Source of the DNA: Dryas octopetala
Lineage: Eukaryota > Streptophyta > Magnoliopsida > Rosales > Rosaceae
DNA: 64,000 nt
Direction of reading: 5' to 3'
Assembly: GCA_963921425.1 (NCBI GenBank)
Contig: OY992834.1
Location: 1,798,001-1,862,000 of the forward strand
Shown one piece after another: positions 55,900 to 64,000 of the stretch. A program made the position numbers and the translations under genes. The notes under the pieces were generated by a model. The model did no database searches. It had not been told where the DNA came from and saw only the letters and a list, made by a program, of their open reading frames with translations. How positions within the stretch are numbered: the stretch's first letter is position 1; every line of letters starts with the position of its first letter.

Positions 55900-57764
55900 C
55901 CCCTTCACTTCCTCTATGTGGTCGGTGATTTCTCTGTTATGAAATTTTCACTTTCTTTTCTTACACAACACAACTTCGTTTCTCTGGATCCAAACGCTTC
56001 CAAGCTCTTCCAATTTCGACTTTCACCGGATGACTTGCAGAGCTCGACGAGGTCCTTTCTTCTACCTTTCATTCCAACCTGGTCTGTTCTCTCTCTTCTC
56101 TCTCTCTCTCTCACTCATCATCGTCATCTTTAATTTCGTTTATCTATGTTGGTATTGAATTATCGATTTTTGGTTTAGATTTGTGTGTTTAGCTCAATGG
56201 GTATTTGGATCTGATACTATATTTTTAATTGAAGTGTTTCATACTGCCGGAATTTGATGTCTCCGTCTCTGGGTTGATTAGATCACACGGTTATACGTAT
56301 AGGTTGCTATGAACTGTTGTAACTGTCAATTTTTTGTGCGGATCCATTTGGGGAATTATGAATTTGAACAAAAGAGATATTGATACCACCATATGCTTGG
56401 TGGACGAGAAAATTGTTTGGAAGTTCGATTGATGGTTTGAAATTGAGCCCAATTCTGTTTTGGGTTTATGTTCTCTTCTGCCCCAGTTATTGAATTGAGT
56501 GAGAATTCATTCCTCGGTTTAGTATGATTTTATCATCATAGAATTTGACGGAAGATTGAATTGATTTAGAGTTGACTCATTGGCTATATCTTGATTGTTC
56601 GTACCCTTTACTCTGGGACCTCTGGTTCAGAGCTTTATCACTACCAAGTATCAGTTGTATACCCTACAGATCTTTGAAATGGTTGTTAACTCATTGTTTG
56701 TTAAACGATTTTAAATTTAACATGCCTTTGAGGTGTGTGATGATGTTGTTGAGGTCCAATTTTAGGTTACATAGACCTCTTTCCTGGAAAGTTTGTCTTC
56801 CCTTTAAATTATGACAGTGGGGGTTAGGGATATGAGGGGGAGTTATTTCTGAAATGTGTTGTTTGTGTTTTATAGCATGTCTGCATGTGTGTTTAACTTT
56901 CATGGCACTACACTGTGTTCTTGGTCATGATTCAGGGATCTTCTCTTTTATTGCGGTTGTGAAAGTCTCTTAGGCTGTGATCTTGGTGTTGTGTGTGTGT
57001 TTGTTGTTTCTTTGCATAATGGCACACATGGCTATATTTTGATTTCCTTTTTATTTGAGCTAGTCACAGAATTGGATTTATGATCTCCAATTAGGTTGAA
57101 GATAGTTTTACAGAAATAACTCCCATATTGTTAGTCTAGGATAGTCTCTTCAGTTGAGTTCTTAGGGGTGCTACTGTGCTAGTGGTGTTGTCTAATATGG
57201 CTGTTAGATATTTTCACTAGACTGGGGTTGCACATATGTTCGCGTGTTGAACATATTTGTTTATTTATTTGTTTTATTTTTCTATGTTTATTTAAATTTT
57301 ATTGAGGTAGAAATTTGGTTTCACTCTATGTTGACTCTCTTTACTCTCTCTGCAGTAGGGAAGGCCATGTGAGATGCTCTAAACATATTGTTAGTATTGC
57401 TTTTGCAATTGGTATTGGATGATCAGTTCTTTTGGCATGCTCAACATGGGTAAATGCAAGGGTTGTGGGAAATTAGGGAGAATGATGCCAAGGGGTGGAT
57501 CTGTGAGTGCGTATCAGTTTGCCCTTCTGTTGTCTCCTGTTGTTTCCGTTTGGGATTGCATCGTTCGCAAAATGAGGTATTCCTACAGACCTGAGTGGGT
57601 GTAGTTGTCAGGATTATAGTATTATATCAGTTTTCAACAAGAAAATTAATTAAAATTTATTTAGTAAAGAAAAGTAAGAGAACACAGTTATAGGGAAATG
57701 TATACTCTTTAGAGGAATTTTCAAAACAAGTTAAACAAAGGCAACTTTTTAGAGGTTAATCTGA
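55900..57764 (+). other. Likely 5' leader and leader introns of the NST1-like gene
   Basis: A pyrimidine-rich stretch (55970-56130, ending in a (TC)n run) looks like a first noncoding exon. The following 1.6 kb is T-rich in intron style, with acceptor-like TCTCTGCAG at about 57355. I could not fix donor and acceptor sites. Open frames here have no recognisable domain. Confidence 0.4.
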
Positions 57765-58382
57765 ATGGATAACTTGGAGTGTAATAAAGTGCAACCTGTT
57801 GTGAGAAAAGTTAAAAAGAAGCAGGTGAAGGACGAGTTGGATCGTCAAAAACAGGCTGAGAAAAAGAAGAGGCGTTTGGAGAAAGCCCTTGCTACTTCAG
57901 CAGCCATCATTTCTGAACTAGAAAAGAAAAAACAGAAGAAGAAAGAAGAGCAACAGAGGCTTGATGAAGAGGGCGCTGCAATTGCCGAGGCGGTTGCGCT
58001 GCATGTTCTACTTGGTGAAGACTCAGATGAAACATGTGAAATTGTTCTGAACAAAGATCAAGTGTTCAATCCTTGGGATTGTCCTGGCAATATTGACCTT
58101 CTTATGGGTGGGACGAGGACATGCTTTCCTTATCAGGACTCTGCAAAGTGTTCACTTGAAGGGATTGGGTGGGTTTCTAATGCTTATAGATCGGGATGCA
58201 AGTGGAGTGGTTTGGGGAACAATGAATGGTCGATCTCATCTGGTCCTTATGGTGAGGAAGCAGGTTGGGGGACTAAAGGGTTTGCCGCTGGTCTCATCGC
58301 AGCGCAGGCTGTTTCATCTCTCCAGATTGCAGAGGATGCACATGAAGGCACAATTGTGCTCGATGGAATGCTAAGACGGTAG
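57765..58382 (+). CDS. NST1-like plant protein of unknown function
   Basis: A single coding exon of 205 aa. Residues 15-75 are a strongly charged Lys/Glu coiled coil (KKKQVKDELDRQKQAEKKKR onward). Then comes EEGAAIAEAVALHVLLGEDSDE, and a Gly/Trp-rich C-terminal half with NPWDCPGNID, SGCKWSGLGNNEWSISSGPYG and WGTKGFAAGLIAAQAVSSLQIAEDAHEG. I know of no biochemical function. From memory, Arabidopsis At5g52550, At4g25670 and At4g25690 carry the label 'stress response NST1-like', and the last two alternate with PPPDE protease genes next to BCH1. The same adjacency here (PPPDE gene at 59379-62350) supports orthology. No signal peptide or membrane segment. Confidence 0.75.
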   Translation: MDNLECNKVQPVVRKVKKKQVKDELDRQKQAEKKKRRLEKALATSAAIISELEKKKQKKKEEQQRLDEEGAAIAEAVALHVLLGEDSDETCEIVLNKDQVFNPWDCPGNIDLLMGGTRTCFPYQDSAKCSLEGIGWVSNAYRSGCKWSGLGNNEWSISSGPYGEEAGWGTKGFAAGLIAAQAVSSLQIAEDAHEGTIVLDGMLRR

Positions 58383-59378
58383 ATGGACATTTCAGTCAAA
58401 TTGTCATGTTACTGGAAGAAGCCTTTGGCTGTATTTCAATAATTATGTTCTGTATATAATTTCGCGAATGTGTTCTTGTTATCTATCAGATACGCCTTAC
58501 CTTCTTCAGCTTGAAGAATGTTGCAGTGTGATGCTCTGACGTTTTCTTCTTATATTCTCTTTTAGAGGCGGCTATATTTTGACGTGCAGTGATAGTTTAT
58601 GACTTTGAGACATCAGTTGAGTCATCTTTGTGATGTTTTCTTCCAAGTTGTATCAAATCTAGTATAGTTGAACATCGTGATATTGTGACTTATGAATATC
58701 CTTGTTTTCATTATTTAATATGATTTCAATGCGATTGAGGTTTGAATGTTTGATAATGATTTGTTAAATTGGATGAATTTCTTACTGCTGATTCCGTTTT
58801 TGAACAGTTCTAATGGGCTTCACCAGTTGGGCTTAGTTTATTTTCCGGTCCTAACTTTTGGGCTTTGGCTACTTTCCGGCCCAATTCTTTTGGGATTCGG
58901 TTATTTTCCAGCACTTTTAACCTTTTTAAAAGTATTTGCCAACAGCTTCTGGTTTCTAATTTCTCGACTTTCACCTCAATAATTACTTTGGCTTCACTTG
59001 GAAGAACTGTGATTCGCTTCCTTTCTAACCGACATATTGGCTTAAAGTACCATGGGAATCGATAATAAATTGGTCAAATTATAGGGAACATTTTTCCGAA
59101 CTCTGAAACCATCAATCAATCATGTAATAAAGCAACTAGAAGCTAGACAATCAATTCAATATATTTCAGTTTTTTGGGGCAGAATTCAGTTCAACAATAA
59201 AAGAAATTTTCCATTGGTACACAATGAATAACAACCATCAATGGCCTTTGCACGGATTTAACTAGTACACATGGCAAATGTGTTCTCGGAACTACAACCT
59301 CAGGTATTATGCCATGGAAGAGTATTCTGCCGCAGCGGTGACTCGGCATCTCATTGCTTGTGCTGCCCAAGTGACGTC
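58383..59378. other. Convergent 3' flanks of NST1-like and DeSI-like genes
   Basis: 3' untranslated sequence of the NST1-like gene, then spacer and the 3' flank of the minus-strand DeSI-like gene. No gene seen. Confidence 0.5.
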
Positions 59379-62173
59379 CTATTCCTTATTCTGAAATTCT
59401 GAACTACTAGATGGTTTTGCTCCTGTAGTGATTAGGTTCTTAAACCAAGCCGCTTGAAACCTAGGAGACCCTCCTCTGTTTGAATTTCCAGGAGACTCGG
59501 GAGCAGCTAAGGCATTATTAGTAACACCCGCAAGGAAACGATATGCAACTTTGCTAGCTGATACAATTTCTGTCTTGGCTTGTCTCAACTGCAACAACCC
59601 AAGAAAAATCTCAGACTTATATGCACTGAAACAACCAAAAGAATATATAAAATTTAGCATAAGTAATGATAATCCACAATTCATTTAGTTATGCACACTA
59701 ACATTAAAGAGCAGCCAACAAGTTCAAGGCCAAACAGAAAACAAAATATAGGCCACACCCGATTGCAGGCAATTTGAACATAATGGCAATCCACATTTCA
59801 AGAAATTGGGCAAAGTATAAAAGCAAACCCAACTAGAAGTTCAAGGCCAAAAAAGAAATAGTAGGCCACACTAAGATTGTAGGTAATTTCAAATTAGAAA
59901 CATAAATAATGGAAGTCTGGGCACGGGACTCATGTGGATATGTTTAAGAATAAATCTGCTGCACATCCAACTACAATTTTCCCTTTCCCAGAGAAGATAT
60001 ATAAGGCCCAAGCACAACTAAGGTTGGTGTTTGCAATCACAAGCTTGAGAAATTGCATCAATCTGTTCACTAACCACATGCATTGATAAGCACTGAATAC
60101 TAGAGTTAAATCATGTATGCCAAGTAATAATGGGTATGAAATTTAAAAAAAACAATTTATAAAAGAGGACCCTATGAAAATGATATGCATTGAGGAGCAT
60201 AAATGACTTCGAACGTAAAGCTATTGTTCAGGGAGATTATGACAATTGTGCATTCAGCATAAAATAACTCACCCGTATTGCTGTGTTTCCGGCAACTTCC
60301 ATGGCAGCATCACCAGCATGGGCAAAACGATTAACCCAACCTGTGAAAGAAGTTATAAGAATACATGCCACATAGTAATTTACAAGAGTCCATTTTCAAA
60401 TGCAAAGGCACAGTCCAAAACACTAAGATCATAACTCCACAACTTAACCTTAAAAGCAGAAGTGAGATGATAATTATAAGTACCAAATCCCCAGCCCCTC
60501 CCCCCTTAACACACACAAAGAGAACATGCTACATAGTAATTTGCAAGAGTCCATTTTCATTGAATTTGTTCTTTTATAGGAACAAAACTTGATATAAAAT
60601 TAACTACATGTCCCATTACTATTTCTACAGAGAGAGAGAGAGAGAGAGATTTCATGCTTGAAATGAACCATGTAGGTTCAAGTACATTATCAAATATGTA
60701 GTTGACTAGGGAGCAAGGCACATGCATGCATCTTGGTAGTATATTTTCCAAGACAAGGCACATGTGTACGGATGAAATTCTAATAGGACAGACTTTTCAA
60801 ACATGAAATTAATAAAGAAATAAAAAAGGGCTCATGCATAACATGAGCTAAACATTAACGGAAATGCCACAAAACAAATACGGTTAAAGAGGACATTAAA
60901 AAAACATTAATTAGTGATTGGTAAAATTCGTTCCGCTCTCCAAAGGTTAGCTACAAAAACCGTCTTCAGCACTCCTTACTCATCAAGTACAGAAGAAACT
61001 ATCAACCTTTTTCACAATTGTGTAAACCAACCAAAATTAGGACCAAAGAACAACCGACTTGCATATCAACAGCTAATCCACCAAACAAAAGGAAGTCACT
61101 CTAACACAATTAATGAAACCCATCTATCAGAATATCTCAATAGTAACATACACCCCCTATCAGGCAATTGACTTGGACAGGAACAAATCACTGGCCCTAG
61201 TACTTATGGTTGGTCAAGGAATCACTCAGTAACACAGCATAGGCATTTAAGCTTGAGAATGGCTAGAAAACTATAAAATCTCACAATATTACCTGGAAGC
61301 TTTGGCACCCCAAGCCTTTCACAGAACACATCGCAAAAGTGATTGCAGTTTTTTGCTAACAGGTCATACGAACACCCAGGCCACTCTCTACTGAGTTCCC
61401 TCAAGATTTGATTAACGTCGAAGATTGAACAATTTGTTGTTCCAAGGACAATGCATTCACGATACGTGTACATTGGATTTTTTCCAGAAGGGCAGCTAAA
61501 AACACCACTTCCTTGTTCACAGAACCCAAACGACCATTCATCATCTCCATAAACCTATCATACATAGCATAAACAATCCGATTAGATCTTTGTGGTGATA
61601 CAGAAGATACCAAATGAGCAAAGAGCCACACTCTAGTTATTCTCCGTAAAAGTATCATTGCAGCGCTTCTTGGCTGACAATGAAAATTCAACAAAAAGGT
61701 TCTATCAAAAAGGATTCCACTTCCATCATACTGAGAATTATCAATTTAGGCCAACTTAAAGCAGTAAATTGAAAATTTATATAAGAAGAACTTAATCATA
61801 AGGGTAAACTCAAAACAACGCCTATGTACTTAAAAATTCAAAGATCAAATCTACTATCACTAAATTGCAAAATTTCATTATTCAGATATAATCTCCATCA
61901 GAGATGCCCAATAAATTTAATCAAATCAGAAACTAAATAACAACACAAACCCTAGATATTCAATGTTTGTCAATACTACAGGTCATTTCTGCAATATAAG
62001 AGCAACTAGAATCAAAGTCAAAATTTCCAACTGCATAAACCAAAAGATAAAAAACGCTAGATCTTTCTCCAAATTCACACCAATCCATAATCACACCAGC
62101 CAACTAACAATTACATCTGTGCTTTCAGATTACATACATATATGTTCATGCGTGACAGTGTGCGTGTGTACGC

Positions 62174-62215
<42 letters not shown>

Positions 62216-62350
62216 CTGTACGGCACTGTGGAAGATACCGCCGAGGCCAATACCGTCCTTAAAGATCTTGTTGATCTGAACAATGGTGCTGTTCGTTTTA
62301 TCGGATCCACTATTAGTAACATCATATATATGTAGTACCACCTCCGTCAT
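59379..62350 (-). CDS. DeSI-like PPPDE thiol peptidase
   Basis: Four exons on the minus strand, 62350-62216, 61554-61293, 60340-60273 and 59588-59379, give 224 aa with matching phases. The PPPDE fold is clear: MTEVVLHIYDVTN, then GLGGIFHSAVQVYGDDEWSFGFCEQGSGVFSC with His41 as the catalytic His, and YDLLAKNCNHFC with Cys115 as the likely nucleophile. After residue 133 the protein continues with WVNRFAHAGDAAMEVAG and a poorly conserved tail. The family removes SUMO or ubiquitin (DeSI, deubiquitinating) in animals and plants; the substrate of this member is unknown. Its closest Arabidopsis relatives by position are At4g25660 and At4g25680. Intron 1 begins directly with a (CT)n tract on the gene strand. 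Confidence 0.9.
60362..60559. repeat. 36-bp direct repeat within a DeSI-like intron
   Basis: 60362-60397 and 60524-60559 share 34 of 36 bases, starting ACATGCCACATAGTAATTT and ACATGCTACATAGTAATTT. They enclose about 126 bp of unrelated sequence. It could be a local duplication or a pair left by an old insertion. Confidence 0.7.
62176..62213. repeat. (GA)n microsatellite
   Basis: Nineteen GA units, uninterrupted, starting 3 bp inside intron 1 of the DeSI-like gene. Confidence 0.95.
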
Positions 62351-62362
62351 CTTCTTCGCGAA

Positions 62363-62417
62363 AAACCCTAACCCTAACCCTCTCTCCCTCTCAATTCAAA
62401 TAAGAAACCCTAACCCT
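62363..62417 (-). promoter_or_regulatory. Telo-box repeats in the DeSI-like leader
   Basis: AAACCCTAACCCTAACCC at 62363-62380 and AAACCCTAACCCT at 62405-62417 lie 13-67 bp upstream of the ATG. Telo boxes are common in promoters and leaders of plant housekeeping genes. This is not a telomere. Confidence 0.6.
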
Positions 62418-63153
62418 CTCCTTCTCTTTCCCTCTCCAAAATGAAATGATTCACTTCAATAAAAAAAGAAAACTCCGCCACTTTTCGCTGCCTCGGCGAT
62501 TACGATTTTATATCTGAATATTCTCGCCTCGATTTGCTCAATTTCTCTGATTTTCTCTCTCTTTTCTTTACTTTTCTTGCTAATTCTTGAATTCAGAGAG
62601 AAAGGAACTGTGTGTTTGTGACTTTGTGTGTTGAAGCAAAATTCAGAATCGGGTTGTAATTTACTAATTTTCAATTTTTCACGGACTGTCTGTGCGAGTG
62701 GCTTTTTGTTTTATGGAATTTACACACAAACCCTGGAAGTTTGGTGAAATTACGGAATCGACCGCCGTTGGCACAACTGTCTGCCACTGGGGTAAGAACC
62801 TCAAGTTATGATTAGTTCAACTTGGATAAGCGGGCCTACGTGTCACGCCACGCAATTATTAACGGTTTCTGACACCGACTCGCTTTTTTTAAATGACCAT
62901 CATGCCCTTGTTCGTTTTCGTTTATTTGCCAGTGGGTTGAGGACCTCGAGGGGAAAAAGGCCTTATAGTTATCTCCCGCCCTGGTGTTCCGTGCCATATA
63001 TTTTTTTTAGCTATGCGACGCAATTGGGCATCCAATGTCGTTTTGTAAGAATTCCACATTTTATTTTTCTTGGGGCGGGTCATCATCCTTAATGTATTTT
63101 AGGTAAATTGCCAATCAATGAAAGTTAGAAGCGCTTTGAACTTGAATTTGATA

Positions 63154-63295
63154 TTTTCTATAACCTCTCAAAAAAACAGATATTTTCCATGTTAATAAAT
63201 ATCAAGTGACTTTCTATAACCTCTCAAAAAAAAAAAAAAAAAAAAACAGATATTTTCCATGTTTTTTTTTTAACCAATCAGATATTTTCCATGTT
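63154..63295 (-). repeat. Direct repeats each carrying an evening-element sequence
   Basis: CAGATATTTTCCATGTT occurs three times. Its AGATATTTT core, the reverse complement of AAAATATCT, lies at 63178-63186, 63248-63256 and 63280-63288. The first two copies also share TTCTATAACCTCTC plus poly(A). The last two are separated by a poly(T) stretch and AACCAAT. They lie about 830-940 bp upstream of the DeSI-like ATG. Confidence 0.75.
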
Positions 63296-63569
63296 AATAT
63301 TGTATTTGTACACAGTACACCAAATGTTGTTAATTTACAGTTTGAAGTTAAGTGTTAATATTTAAAGCTTATAATGAAAAACATTTAAATAGTTTGAAAT
63401 ATAAGCAAATATTATTGAAAAAACATCCGCTGAAGATCTGTAGAATGAAGGAGCCCTGATACTGTTTTGTTATTTCTTAAGAGGTTTCAGTGTTTGGCAC
63501 GTTCATCCATTTGGTTCAAAGTTAAGAGGAGTAAATCAATTGAGTTTCTGGATACGCTAGACTATTTTT

Positions 63570-63967
63570 CAAGGGTAATGCTATCTATTTTTTTTAATCC
63601 ATTTTTTTTGCCGATTTTTTCTATTATTATTCTTATTTTATATTATATTTTTATGATCGAAACTGTTCATTTTTTAGATAAATATTTAAAGATTATTTCT
63701 ATAAAAAATTAATTAAATAAATTTTTTTATTATATAATTGTTATCAAATAAACAAACGGTGAATCAAATTATTACCAAAATCATCTGTTTATTTTATCAC
63801 AGTTACATAACCAAATAATTTTCGATTTTGTTGATTTTTTACAAAAATGATCCTCATAGTTAAATTTAAAAAATAAACGGTTCTTATTATAAATTTATAT
63901 TGCAGAATGATAATAATAATAATAAAATCCATAAAAAAGATAGATTGAAGAATGTGGATAACATTAC
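63570..63967. mobile_element. MITE-like element with short inverted ends
   Basis: Left end AAGGGTAATGCTATC and reverse-complemented right end AAGTAATGTTATCC match imperfectly. Flanks TATTTTTC and TATTTTCC could be an 8-bp target duplication. The inside is very AT-rich and partly symmetrical. Evidence is modest. Confidence 0.4.
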
Positions 63968-64000
63968 TTATTTTCCAACCAACACTATAAGAAGGTTATA

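Larger units (their letters stand above)
62418..64000. other. Promoter and upstream region of DeSI-like gene to window end
   Basis: Contains the evening-element repeats at 63154-63295 and a MITE-like element at 63570-63967. No other gene is seen before the right edge. Confidence 0.5.

Noticed and set aside
55914-56133. Overlapping frames on both strands at the NST1-like leader
   Set aside because: Simple pyrimidine-rich leader sequence read as protein.
62363-62417. CCCTAAA repeats as an interstitial telomere
   Set aside because: Only short telo boxes in a gene leader, a normal plant promoter motif.
1-64000. CRISPR arrays, riboswitches, bacterial operons or integrated virus
   Set aside because: Intron-bearing plant genes throughout; no spaced repeats, reverse transcriptase, coat or integrase frames are visible.

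Overview
The window is nuclear DNA of a flowering plant, a eudicot. Genes are split by short GT-AG introns, intergenic DNA is AT-rich, and many products are plant-specific, several of them plastid-targeted. Gene content looks like Rosaceae to me, but that is an impression and not a test. I see no rRNA, tRNA, CRISPR array or intact transposase gene. There is one 200-N assembly gap at 6037-6236.

Layout: the 3' end of a DUF21/CBS transporter-like gene (+, 1-1294); a PAM68-like plastid assembly factor (+, 2317-2862); an isoprenylated HMA-domain protein (-, 5089-5956); a REVEILLE6-like clock MYB (+, 9267-11598); a CBE1-like eIF4E-binding protein (-, 13187-17472); cytosolic HSP90 (-, 19801-22579); plant glutaminyl cyclase (+, 24583-28060); an RLK whose catalytic Asp is replaced (+, 28965-31038); two beta-carotene hydroxylase paralogues (+, 33876-35632 and 42248-44039) flanking a polygalacturonase (-, 36352-39143) and an S1-type secreted protein (-, 40220-40660); plastid MurC (+, 46859-51658) tail-to-tail with plastid MinD (-, 52540-53529); an NST1-like unknown protein (+, 57765-58382); and a DeSI/PPPDE protease-like gene (-, 59379-62350).

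From memory of Arabidopsis loci, the gene order interleaves two Arabidopsis blocks. One is on chromosome 5 (BCH2, HSP90.1, RVE6, HIPPs, PAM68L, DUF21, near At5g525xx-527xx). The other is on chromosome 4 (PPPDE, NST1-like, BCH1, QC, near At4g2566x-2572x). The window therefore looks like the unfractionated ancestral order, and this supports the gene calls independently.

The noncoding DNA is the more unusual part. At least nine short poly(A)- or poly(T)-containing inserts are each flanked by 8-23 bp direct repeats. Two of them sit in one hydroxylase paralogue and have empty sites in the other. Reciprocal relics of an RLK-polygalacturonase duplication lie at 31388-31593 and 36102-36198. There is a perfect 52-bp palindrome (32383-32434), a 100-bp-arm hairpin directly after the RVE6 stop, a MULE-like MITE with a 9-bp target duplication, a PIF/Harbinger-like MITE with a TAA duplication, and a triplet of evening-element sequences upstream of the DeSI gene. 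I found no multi-gene system that I would call new.
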